NCBI GenBank assembly: GCA_048499805.1
Contig: JASNZF010000009.1
Span: 1 to 64,000, forward strand
DNA: 64,000 nucleotides
Source of the DNA: JAWXBA01 sp048499805
GTDB taxonomy: Bacteria; Gemmatimonadota; Gemmatimonadetes; Gemmatimonadales; GWC2-71-9
Reading direction: 5' to 3'
Numbering within the stretch: the first letter of the stretch is position 1; each line of letters begins with the position of its first letter. Positions 19,456 through 27,523 of this stretch are shown piece after piece. The notes beneath the pieces are model-generated. The model searched no databases, was not told the DNA's origin, and saw only the letters and a program-made list of their open reading frames with translations. Position numbers and translations under genes: made by a program.

Positions 19456-20739
19456 ATCAAAGATCTCATCGATGTGCGGGACCCGGCGGAGCGCTGCATC
19501 CTGGTGGCGGCTCCCCGGAAGGGGTCCGCAGATGCCGCCAAGCTGGGGGAACATCTCGAGGAACTCGCCGAACTGGTGGACACCGCCGGTGCGACGGTGG
19601 TCGGTCGGCTCACCCAGCAGGTGGCGTCGCCGCATCCCGGCACGCTGATCGGCGAGGGGAAGGTCGAGGAACTGCGCCAGCTGGTCGAGGAGGTGGGGGC
19701 GACGCTGGTGATCTTCGACGAGGAGCTGTCGCCGGTCCAGGGCGCCAACCTCGAGCGTGAGGTGAAGGTCCGCGTCATGGACCGGGCCGAGGTGATCCTG
19801 GACATCTTCAGCACCCGGGCCCGCAGCCACGAGGCCAAGCTCCAGGTGGAGCTGGCGCAGCTCGAGTACCTGCTGCCGCGACTGACCCGGATGTGGACCC
19901 ACCTCTCCCGGATCCGGGGTGGCATCGGTCTCCGCGGTCCGGGCGAAACCCAGCTGGAAACCGACCGCCGGATGATCCGCAAGAAGATCCAGTACCTGCG
20001 GGGCAAGCTGCGGGAGGTGGAGCGGCACCGGACCACGATCCGCTCGGGGCGCCAGCCGATGCTGGGAGTGGCGCTGGTCGGCTACACCAATGCCGGCAAG
20101 TCGAGCATCCTGCGCGGGTTGAGCGGGGAGCACGAGATCGTGGTGGAGGACCGGCTGTTCGCGACGCTGGACACCCTCACCCGCGAGGTGGAGGTGGGTG
20201 GCGGGGCCCGGGTGCGGCTGACGGACACGGTCGGCTTCATCCGGAAGCTGCCGCACCACCTCGTGGCGAGCTTCCGGGCCACGCTCGAGGAGGCGCGGGG
20301 CGCCGACCTGCTGCTCCACGTGGTCGATGCCAGCCATCCCGAGGCCGAGGACCACATCACGGTGGTGGACCAGGTGCTCGACGAGCTGGAGATGAGCGAC
20401 ACGCCGGTGCGGCTGGTGTTCAACAAGATGGACCTGGTGGAGGATCCCATCGCCTGCGCGCTGCGGCTCCGGGAGCTGCATCCCGACGCCCTGATGGTGA
20501 ACACGATGCGGACCGACGGGCTGGAGCCACTCAAGACGCTGCTGCGCGAGGAGGCCGAGCGGTTGCGGCCCCCGGTCCGGGTGCGGATCCCGGTCTCGGA
20601 TGGCGCGACGCTGGCGCGGCTCTACCGCCAGGGCGAGGTGCTGCGCTGCGACCAAGAGGACGAGCGCTACACGGTCACGGTCCGGCTGGAGCCGTGGCAG
20701 GTGACGCAGCTGCGCGACGCCGGGTGCGAGGTGCAGTAG
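19456..20739 (+). CDS. hflX: GTPase HflX, apparent AUC start
   Basis: About 427 aa from 19456. HflX N-terminal domain (LGEHLEELAELVDTAGATVVGRLTQQ), glycine-rich linker region with GPGETQLETDRRMIRKKI, then the G domain: VGYTNAGKSS, DTVGFIRKLP, NKMD. HflX splits stalled 70S ribosomes. Start choice is unusual: a TATATT box (19427-19432) and GAGGAG (19444-19449) point to position 19456, whose codon is ATC. No ATG is in frame nearby; GTG 19474 is too far from the binding site, and GTG 19369 would lie upstream of the promoter and inside rarA. A sequencing error at this codon is possible. Confidence 0.92.
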   Translation: MKDLIDVRDPAERCILVAAPRKGSADAAKLGEHLEELAELVDTAGATVVGRLTQQVASPHPGTLIGEGKVEELRQLVEEVGATLVIFDEELSPVQGANLEREVKVRVMDRAEVILDIFSTRARSHEAKLQVELAQLEYLLPRLTRMWTHLSRIRGGIGLRGPGETQLETDRRMIRKKIQYLRGKLREVERHRTTIRSGRQPMLGVALVGYTNAGKSSILRGLSGEHEIVVEDRLFATLDTLTREVEVGGGARVRLTDTVGFIRKLPHHLVASFRATLEEARGADLLLHVVDASHPEAEDHITVVDQVLDELEMSDTPVRLVFNKMDLVEDPIACALRLRELHPDALMVNTMRTDGLEPLKTLLREEAERLRPPVRVRIPVSDGATLARLYRQGEVLRCDQEDERYTVTVRLEPWQVTQLRDAGCEVQ

Positions 20740-20800
20740 GGACCGATCGGGGGCGTGCCATCGCGGCACGCGTGGGTTCGCCTTTGCCAACAGGGGTGCC

Positions 20801-21862
20801 ATGTTCGTCGCCAAGTCCGCCATCGTCGGTCGCCCGATCCGGTTCGCGCTCGTCGGCTGCGGCCGGATCGCGAGCAATCACATGGACGCCATCGCCGCCC
20901 ACGCGGGCGAGGCCGAGCTGGTGGCGGTCTGCGACATCCTGCCGGATCGGCTGGCTGCGGCCGAGGCGCGGACGGGGGCGCGCGGCTTCGCCTCGATCGA
21001 GGCGCTCCTGGCGGGATCGGATGCGGAAATCGTGATCCTGGCCACGCCGAGCGGGTTGCATGCCCGCCAGGCGATCCAGTGCGCCGCGGCGGGGCGCCAC
21101 GTGATGACCGAGAAGCCGATGGCCACGCGCTGGCAGGACGGCAAGCGGATGGTGGAGGCCTGCGATGCCGCGGGAGTCCACCTGTTCGTGGTGAAGCAGA
21201 ACCGGCGCAACCCGACCCTGCAGCTGCTCAAGCGGGCGGTGGAGGCACAGCGCTTCGGCCGGATCTGGATGGTGAACGTGAACGTCTTCTGGACCCGGCC
21301 CCAGTCCTACTATGACAGTGCCAAGTGGCGGGGGACGTGGGAGTTCGACGGCGGGGCGTTCATGAACCAGGCCAGCCACTACGTCGACCTCCTGGACTGG
21401 TTGATCGGTCCGGTCGAGAGCCTGCAGGCCTACACGGCGACGCTGGCCCGTCGCATCGAGGTCGAGGACACCGGCGTGGTCAGCATCAAGTGGCGTTCCG
21501 GCGCGCTGGGGTCGATGAACGTCACCATGCTGACCTGGCCCCGGAACTTCGAGGGCTCGATCACGATCCTGGGGGAGCACGGGACGGTCCGGATCGGGGG
21601 GGTGGCAGTGAACAAGGTGGAGCACTGGGAATTTGCCGAGCCGCACGCGATGGATGCCGATGTGGAGGCGGCGAGCTACGACACCGCGTCGGTCTACGGG
21701 TTCGGACATCGCTCCTACCACCGGAACGTCATCGACGTCCTCCAGGGCAAGGCGGTGGCCGACACCGACGGCCGTGAGGGGCTCCACTCCCTGGAACTCC
21801 TGATCGCCACCTACCAGGCGGCGCGCGACGGTCGTCGCGTCTCGCTGCCGCTGGAATACTGA
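20801..21862 (+). CDS. Gfo/Idh/MocA oxidoreductase, WbpB/WlbA-like
   Basis: 353 aa. N-terminal Rossmann fold (ALVGCGRIASNHMDAI, AVCDI), then the catalytic EKPMAT Lys motif, KQNRRNPTLQLLK and NQASHYVDLLDWLIG. The V-K-Q-N-R-x-N-P stretch is characteristic of UDP-GlcNAcA 3-dehydrogenases WbpB/WlbA, which oxidise C3 before amination to diacetamido uronic acids. It opens the polysaccharide locus and is followed after 1 bp by the Wzz-like gene. The matching 6-dehydrogenase (WbpA) is not in the window and must come from elsewhere if this route runs. Confidence 0.8.
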   Translation: MFVAKSAIVGRPIRFALVGCGRIASNHMDAIAAHAGEAELVAVCDILPDRLAAAEARTGARGFASIEALLAGSDAEIVILATPSGLHARQAIQCAAAGRHVMTEKPMATRWQDGKRMVEACDAAGVHLFVVKQNRRNPTLQLLKRAVEAQRFGRIWMVNVNVFWTRPQSYYDSAKWRGTWEFDGGAFMNQASHYVDLLDWLIGPVESLQAYTATLARRIEVEDTGVVSIKWRSGALGSMNVTMLTWPRNFEGSITILGEHGTVRIGGVAVNKVEHWEFAEPHAMDADVEAASYDTASVYGFGHRSYHRNVIDVLQGKAVADTDGREGLHSLELLIATYQAARDGRRVSLPLEY

Positions 21863-21863
21863 G

Positions 21864-22820
21864 ATGACGCCTCCTGCCGCCGCCGACGAACTGGACCTGC
21901 GCCCGATCCTGGCCGGGGTGGGCCGGCGGCTGCCCGCGATGGCCGGGGCGGCGCTGACCGCCGCGGTGCTGGTCGGCGCCTGGGCCATGCTGTGGCCTCG
22001 CCCATACGAGGCCCGGACCGTGCTCGCCGCCGTGGGATCCTCGCGGCTCGGGTTCTCCCTCCCCGGCGGCGGCGACGCCGGCCTGCTCGGCGGCAGCATC
22101 CGGCTCGGGGCGGGCGGCGTCGAGGCGACCCCCGAGATGGTGAGCTACCTCCTGGATGCGGAGACGGTGCTCCTGACCGTCGCCGCGCATGCCGGGCCGG
22201 GCGGCGCCACGCTGGGCGAGGCCGCGACAGGCGGATCGCTCGAGGCCCTGGGGGCGGAGGCGATGCTCCGGAAGCTGCGCCGCCACCTGCGCACCACCAC
22301 GGCGCGCCCCACCGGCCTGATCACGCTCACCGTGCAGCACCGGGACAGCGCGGTGGCCCGGGCGCTGGGGCGCGGCATCGTGGCCGAATCGCAGCGCCTC
22401 TTCGCCGCCGTGACGAGCCGGCAGGCCGGCCAGTTCCGGCAGGCGCAGGATGCCCGGGTGGACACCGCCGCCGTGGAACTGGCCCGGGCGGAGGAAGCGC
22501 TGCTCCGCTTCAACGAGGGCAACCGCGTGGTCAGCCCGGGCGGGCGCCTGGCACTCGAGCGGGGCCGGCTCGAGCGGGCGGTGCTCACCGCCCAGTCGGT
22601 CTATCAGTCGGCGATCAACGATCGGGAGTCGGCACGGGCCCGCGAACTCGAGGTGACGCCTGCGCTCGCCGTGGTGGAACCGATGGCGGCCACGCTGCTG
22701 CCGGAGGACCGGCGCCCGCTGGCACGGGCCGGCTTCGCCGGGTTGCTCGCCGGGGCGGGGATGCTGCTGCTCGTCTTCCTGATGGAGCTGCTGCGCGCGC
22801 CGACGCCCGCGCGTCCGTGA
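21864..22820 (+). CDS. Wzz-like chain-length/polysaccharide co-polymerase, no kinase domain
   Basis: 318 aa with two terminal membrane helices (residues about 26-46, MAGAALTAAVLVGAWAML; and about 285-305, AGFAGLLAGAGMLLLVFLM) around a long periplasmic, helical, Arg/Glu-rich domain. This layout is the Wzz/GumC plan. The Wzc-type C-terminal tyrosine kinase is absent. Such proteins set polymer length with Wzy. Sequence similarity is by architecture only. It overlaps the next glycosyltransferase (GTGA). Confidence 0.7.
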   Translation: MTPPAAADELDLRPILAGVGRRLPAMAGAALTAAVLVGAWAMLWPRPYEARTVLAAVGSSRLGFSLPGGGDAGLLGGSIRLGAGGVEATPEMVSYLLDAETVLLTVAAHAGPGGATLGEAATGGSLEALGAEAMLRKLRRHLRTTTARPTGLITLTVQHRDSAVARALGRGIVAESQRLFAAVTSRQAGQFRQAQDARVDTAAVELARAEEALLRFNEGNRVVSPGGRLALERGRLERAVLTAQSVYQSAINDRESARARELEVTPALAVVEPMAATLLPEDRRPLARAGFAGLLAGAGMLLLVFLMELLRAPTPARP

Positions 22821-24040
22821 TCATCTGGTTCATCCATCACCATGCGGTGTCCCCGGGCTCGCCCGGGGGCACCCGCCATTTCAGCACCGCCCGCTGGCTG
22901 GTCCGCCAGGGGCATGTGGTGCGGATCGTCGCGTCCAGCTTCCACTACTCGGTCCAGGCGGAGACCCGCGAGTTCGCCGGGGGGCGGCGGGTGCGCGAGG
23001 TGATCGACGGCGTGACGTTCGAGTGGATCAAGACCCGGCCGTACCGCGGCAACTCGGTCGGGCGCCTGGTGAACATGGTGTCGTATGCCCTGCGAGCGCT
23101 GGCGACCCGTCCCGATCCGGGGGAGGGCCCGCCTGAAGTCGTGATGGGGTCGAGCCCGCAACCGTTTGCCGCCCTGGCCGGCTTGCGACTGGCCCGCCGG
23201 CACGGCGCCCGGTTCGTCTACGAAGTGCGAGACCTCTGGCCGCAGACGCTGGTGGAATTGGGACGGACCTCGCGGTGGAATCCCGTGGTGGTGGTGTTCG
23301 GTTGGATCGAGCGGCTTTGCCTGCGCCGGGCTGACCGGGTGGTGACCCTCCTGCCAGGGTCGGTGGAGTACCTCGTGGCGCACGGGGCGGCGCGGGATCG
23401 GGTGACCTGGGTTCCCAACGGGGTTGACCTCCGGATGGCAGGCCCCGTACGACCTGCGGTCGATCGCCAGGAATGCGTGTTTCTCTATGCGGGCGCGATC
23501 GGCGTGGCCAATGGGCTGGATGCCGTCCTCGATGCCGCGGCGCTCCTGGCCACCCGGGCGCCGGCGGTCCGGATCGAGATCATGGGGCAGGGCCCGGAAC
23601 GACACCGGCTCGAGGCGCGAGCCGCCGAGCGGGACCTCGCCAATGTTTGGTTCCGCGACGCCGTGCCCAAGGCACGGGTGCACGAAGTCCTGGCCGAGGC
23701 GGATGCCTTCCTGATGATCCTGACCGACTCCCCGGTCTTCCGGCACGGCATCAGCCCGAACAAGCTCTTTGACTACATGGCGGCCGGACGACCCGTGGTC
23801 TTCGCAGTCAACACCCCGATCGATCCCGTGGCGGACGCTGGTGCGGGGGTCCGTGCCGACCCGTCGAGTCCCGAGTCGCTCGCTGCGGCGATGGAAGGGA
23901 TCGCAGCACTCTCCCGCGCGGAGCGCGAGGCAATGGGCCGACGCGGCCGTCAGTATGTGGAGGAGCACCACGATGTGGAGGGGCTGGCGGCACGGTTCGG
24001 GAGTGCACTCAGTGGAGCATCACTCGATGATCACTTGTAA
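22817..24040 (+). CDS. GT4-family glycosyltransferase, WbuB-like
   Basis: 407 aa from GTG 22817. GT-B fold: an N-terminal acceptor domain with PGGTRHFSTARWLVRQGH and YEVRDLWPQTLVELG, a motif typical of WbuB-like N-acetyl-fucosamine transferases, and a C-terminal GT4 domain with VPNGVD, LYAGAIGVANGLD and the E-x7-E-type region near SPNKLFDYMAAGRPVV. It should add a sugar to the lipid-linked repeat unit at the inner membrane; donor and linkage are not readable. Its 3' end overlaps by 10 nt the convergent C5-epimerase gene. Confidence 0.88.
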   Translation: MIIWFIHHHAVSPGSPGGTRHFSTARWLVRQGHVVRIVASSFHYSVQAETREFAGGRRVREVIDGVTFEWIKTRPYRGNSVGRLVNMVSYALRALATRPDPGEGPPEVVMGSSPQPFAALAGLRLARRHGARFVYEVRDLWPQTLVELGRTSRWNPVVVVFGWIERLCLRRADRVVTLLPGSVEYLVAHGAARDRVTWVPNGVDLRMAGPVRPAVDRQECVFLYAGAIGVANGLDAVLDAAALLATRAPAVRIEIMGQGPERHRLEARAAERDLANVWFRDAVPKARVHEVLAEADAFLMILTDSPVFRHGISPNKLFDYMAAGRPVVFAVNTPIDPVADAGAGVRADPSSPESLAAAMEGIAALSRAEREAMGRRGRQYVEEHHDVEGLAARFGSALSGASLDDHL

Positions 24041-25023
24041 CGGAGCTTGCGCACCGCCTTCCCTATGATGGCCCGGCCGCGATTGGCCGGGGTGTCCATG
24101 GCGATCCACCGGTCGCGCCATTCCGCGAGGGCGGGTCGTCCGGATACCGCCGCGAGGACGCGCAGGTAGTCGGTGACGAGTCGGTGGTAGCGGGGGGAAT
24201 TCGGGTTGGGGAACGGGCTGGCGGGATCGAGGTCGTACAGGCTCCACCCGCGGTGGAGGTAGTGGGGCAGCATCGCCTCGAGGGAGGCATAACCGTCTTC
24301 CACCTCCTGGCGGGCCCGCTCGTCGCCGAGCCAGGTGGCCAGTTCATAGAGTCCGAACAGCGACGCCATGAACCCATTGAGGACCGCCGAGGGCTCGGCG
24401 GGGTATTCCTCGAAGTAGGGCACGGCTGCCGCCGGGTGATGACCCCGCATGCCGCCGTCCGCCATGGGGCGGTACAGCGGGGTGGCCGCGTGGAGCGCGG
24501 CGGTGCGGTACCGTTCCTCCGACGTGAGCAGCCAGGCGCGGAGCATGACGGATGCCCCGCGCATCTGGGCCAGCGCGCTGGTCCAGGGACTCGCGGAGCG
24601 GTGCCACTGGAAGCGGTAGTGCCAGGTCCCCGCCTGGGTCTGGTCCCGCTGGAACCAGTTCGCGATCCGGAGGAAGTCCGCACGGTGGGTGCCCTGGCCG
24701 GTGTTACGCCATTGGTCGTGAATTCCCAGCGCGCGCTGGAAGGCCGCCTCCGGGTTGACCTGGGTGCCCACCGGGTCGGGGTAGTGGAGCACCAGGATGC
24801 CCGCGTCATCCTGCTCGCGGTATGCAAGCTTGGCCCGGTAGTCCATGAGATAGCGGGGAGACGGCAGGTCGGCCCGATAGGCGGCGAGGGTCGTGGCATC
24901 CACCACGCGCGGAGGCTCCGGGCTCTCCCAGAAGGTGACCGGCGAGGGGCGGCCGCGGACGCGGCGGCGGATGTAATTTTCCCAGAGGGCGCGGAGACGC
25001 TGGGCGGTGGGGTTCACCCGCAC
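24031..25023 (-). CDS. D-glucuronyl C5-epimerase-like protein
   Basis: 330 aa on the minus strand, inside an otherwise plus-strand cluster. The C-terminal domain shows EYPAEPSAVLNGFMASLFGLYELA and HRGWSLYDLDP, characteristic of the glucuronyl C5-epimerase C-terminal domain (heparan GLCE family), plus several conserved aromatic residues (WHYRFQWHRS). The GLCE family converts GlcA to IdoA in the polymer. No signal peptide is evident, so it would act in the cytoplasm or on lipid-linked intermediates. Start GTG 25023 or 25017; 35 bp separate it from the divergent wzy-like gene. Whether the substrate is GlcA or another uronic acid is unknown. Confidence 0.8.
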   Translation of the reverse strand: MRVNPTAQRLRALWENYIRRRVRGRPSPVTFWESPEPPRVVDATTLAAYRADLPSPRYLMDYRAKLAYREQDDAGILVLHYPDPVGTQVNPEAAFQRALGIHDQWRNTGQGTHRADFLRIANWFQRDQTQAGTWHYRFQWHRSASPWTSALAQMRGASVMLRAWLLTSEERYRTAALHAATPLYRPMADGGMRGHHPAAAVPYFEEYPAEPSAVLNGFMASLFGLYELATWLGDERARQEVEDGYASLEAMLPHYLHRGWSLYDLDPASPFPNPNSPRYHRLVTDYLRVLAAVSGRPALAEWRDRWIAMDTPANRGRAIIGKAVRKLRYK

Positions 25024-25058
25024 GTCCTGACACAGGCGATTGCAAGGAGTGGAATGCG

Positions 25059-26318
25059 GTGGTGGTGCACGAGAGGTGGTTGATCCTTGCCTTGGCGGGA
25101 ATGCTCGGGCTCACCCTGATCGGTGAGCCTGCGCCGACGGCTGTCGGGGTCACGGAGCTGCTGCTGGTGCTGGGCACGGTGCTGCTCGTTGTCGCCGCCC
25201 TGGCGCGTGCCCGCCTGCTGCGCGGCTGGCGATTGGGTCCCAGTCACCGCTCAATCCTAGTGGTGACAGCGGCCTACTGTCTATCGGTGCTTGCCGGCAT
25301 GGCGATCGGCCTGCTCGGCGGTGCCGAGCCCGATGCGGCAACTCGAGCGGCCGCGCCGTACCTCCTGTTCCTGCCTGTGGCCGCCACCGGCGCCTGGTTG
25401 GGGCATCGGAGCACCCTGCCTGCCACCCTGCGAGCGATGGTGCTGGTTGGCGTGGCGCACGCGATCTTCCTCCTGGTGCTCTTCGGCACGGGGGTGCAGG
25501 ACCTGCTGGACCTGCGGGCGGTGTTCCTTGGGCGCACCACCCTGCTCGATGCCCGGACCACGATCCCCCTGTTCCTGGCGTCGGCGGTGCTGCCACTGGC
25601 GTGGATCGGCGAGGGCCGGGCCTCCAGGCGAGTCGGCGCCCTGATCCTCGTGGCACTCTCGGTGGCCGGCGCACTGAGTACCCAGACCCGGTCCCAGTTG
25701 CTCGCCATGGCGATGGGCATGCTCACCTTCCTCCCGTTCTATGGCGTCTGGTGGGCGCACCGCCACGGCCGGTCGCTGGCCCGGGCGACCAGGCGGATGT
25801 TGGCGATCGGAGTGGTCTCGGCGCTGGTGATGGCCGGGGCCGTCGTGACCGTGCCCACGCTGCGCGTCCTGGCCCAGGCGGTCACCCTGCGGACCGCCGC
25901 CGACCAGGACAACGGCCGGATCGCCAACGAGTGGGTGCCGGCGATGCAGCAGGTCTCGGCGAGCGCCAGCTCGATGACGCTGGGGATTGGTGCGGGCAGG
26001 AGCTTCATCACCGGGGGGGGGGAGGAGCGTACCTACGTCCACAACCTGGGGATCTATTCCCTGGTCTACGGTGGTGTGAGTGGTGTCCTGATCACGGCGA
26101 TCTTCTACCTCGTGGTCGCGATGGCCCTGATTCGGCGATTCCGGCACGAGGGGGGCCTGGAAAGTGCGGCCATGCTGGCGTTGCTCGTGGCGCTGGCTAC
26201 CTACGCCCAGTTCTTCGCCGTCCACAAGCTGCTCTCCTACAACCTCCTGCTCGCATTGATTGCCCAAGCCGCCGCAAGTGGGACCGCCAGGGCCCTGCGC
26301 CGACCGGACCCTGCGTGA
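25059..26318 (+). CDS. O-antigen polymerase/ligase-like membrane protein (Wzy/WaaL type)
   Basis: 419 aa with about 10-12 hydrophobic segments and a large periplasmic loop between about residues 280 and 330 containing TAADQDNGRIANEWVPAM and an ALGIGAG-like motif (MTLGIGAGRSFI), as in Wzy/WaaL proteins. AAGGAG precedes the GTG start. It most likely polymerises the repeat unit at the periplasmic face; a ligase cannot be ruled out from sequence. Its GTGA overlap joins it to the flippase gene. Confidence 0.75.
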   Translation: MVVHERWLILALAGMLGLTLIGEPAPTAVGVTELLLVLGTVLLVVAALARARLLRGWRLGPSHRSILVVTAAYCLSVLAGMAIGLLGGAEPDAATRAAAPYLLFLPVAATGAWLGHRSTLPATLRAMVLVGVAHAIFLLVLFGTGVQDLLDLRAVFLGRTTLLDARTTIPLFLASAVLPLAWIGEGRASRRVGALILVALSVAGALSTQTRSQLLAMAMGMLTFLPFYGVWWAHRHGRSLARATRRMLAIGVVSALVMAGAVVTVPTLRVLAQAVTLRTAADQDNGRIANEWVPAMQQVSASASSMTLGIGAGRSFITGGGEERTYVHNLGIYSLVYGGVSGVLITAIFYLVVAMALIRRFRHEGGLESAAMLALLVALATYAQFFAVHKLLSYNLLLALIAQAAASGTARALRRPDPA

Positions 26319-27523
26319 CGGCGGTACGCTCACCGGCGAGCCGCGCCTACCGCCTGGCGGTCCCGATCTCGATTGCCGGCGCGGTCCTGGGTCTCGGACG
26401 GGAATTGATCATCCTCCAACGGGTGGGGCTCTCGGAGGCCAACGACCTCCTCCAGTACTACCTCTCGGTCACCTTTACCATCTCCATCCTCGGCGATGCG
26501 ATGCGCCTCGCAGTGCTCAACCTGCTCCAGGTCGGCGCCCTCGCCAGTGCGCTGGGCAGCACCTTCGTGGCCGCGATTGGAGTCGGGCTCCCGATCGCGT
26601 TCTGGTACGCCCGGGGAGGCCCGACGCTGGACCTTGGCCTCCTGGCGGTGGCCGGGATTGCCGGCATCCTGAACCTGGTGACAGTCGTCCTGCTCGTGCA
26701 CCGGCAGCGGTCGGGCCGGTTCCTCCCGGCCCACGTGATTACGGTGCTGCCCAACATCCTGATCTTCCTGGGCGTCCTGGTGGCGATGCGCGGCGACACC
26801 CCGACCTTCGTGGGAACCGTCGTGGTGCTCTTCCTGGCCGCTCCGGTGCTCCAGATTGCGCTGCTGCTGGCGCTTCGCCCCGGTGACGCCGCCGCGCCGG
26901 TGCCGCCGGGGGCCGGGAGCGGTGTCCTGCGCGGACTGCAGCAGATCGGGCTGCATGGGGTGGGGGCTGTGGGCGCCCAGGCAGGGCATGTCCTGATCCG
27001 GACCGCACTGGCCGGCCAGGCGACGGGCATGCTCACGGTGTTCGTGCTGCTGAGCCGAGCGGTCGACACGACGCGCGCCATCCTGCTCGACACATTGATC
27101 GGTGCCCGCCTGGCGGATTGGGCGGCGGGCCGGGGCCAGGTGCCGAGGCTCCTCGATCCGGTACACCTGAGCCGCCCGCTGCTGGGCACCATCCTCGCGC
27201 TGACCGGTGCCGCCGCCCTGCTGGGAAGTCATGCCACCACCGCCGTGGGCGTCGCGCCGTGGCTCGCGGTGGTCCTGCTCCCCGGCGCATGGCTCACCTT
27301 CCTGCAGCGCGCGGGGTACTTCTACCTCAATGCCGTGGCCTCGCCGCGCGCGCTGATCATCCGGCTCGGCGTGCTCGATGCCGGGATTGCAGGGATGCTG
27401 GCGGCCGCGACGGCCGTGGCCGGGCTGGGAGCGATGCTCCTCGTGTGGCTCTTCTTTGTCGTGCGGATGGCCGTCCAGATCGTGATGATCCAGCGCGCCG
27501 GAGCGGCTGATGTGCGGCATTAG
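26315..27523 (+). CDS. Flippase-like polytopic membrane protein (Wzx/MurJ type)
   Basis: 402 aa, about 12 hydrophobic segments with Arg/Asp pairs between, resembling MOP-superfamily Wzx/MurJ flippases. The start region AYRLAVPISIAGAVLGLGRELIILQRVG fits the first helices. It probably transfers the undecaprenyl-linked unit to the periplasm for the adjacent polymerase. Individual substrate residues are not assignable. It overlaps asnB by 14 nt. Confidence 0.75.
   Translation: MTAVRSPASRAYRLAVPISIAGAVLGLGRELIILQRVGLSEANDLLQYYLSVTFTISILGDAMRLAVLNLLQVGALASALGSTFVAAIGVGLPIAFWYARGGPTLDLGLLAVAGIAGILNLVTVVLLVHRQRSGRFLPAHVITVLPNILIFLGVLVAMRGDTPTFVGTVVVLFLAAPVLQIALLLALRPGDAAAPVPPGAGSGVLRGLQQIGLHGVGAVGAQAGHVLIRTALAGQATGMLTVFVLLSRAVDTTRAILLDTLIGARLADWAAGRGQVPRLLDPVHLSRPLLGTILALTGAAALLGSHATTAVGVAPWLAVVLLPGAWLTFLQRAGYFYLNAVASPRALIIRLGVLDAGIAGMLAAATAVAGLGAMLLVWLFFVVRMAVQIVMIQRAGAADVRH

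Noticed and set aside
24184..25083. Plus-strand ORF opposite the C5-epimerase-like gene
   Set aside because: The minus-strand protein has clear family motifs and good codon bias, while the plus-strand frame is Gly/Arg/Pro-rich and has no recognisable domain.
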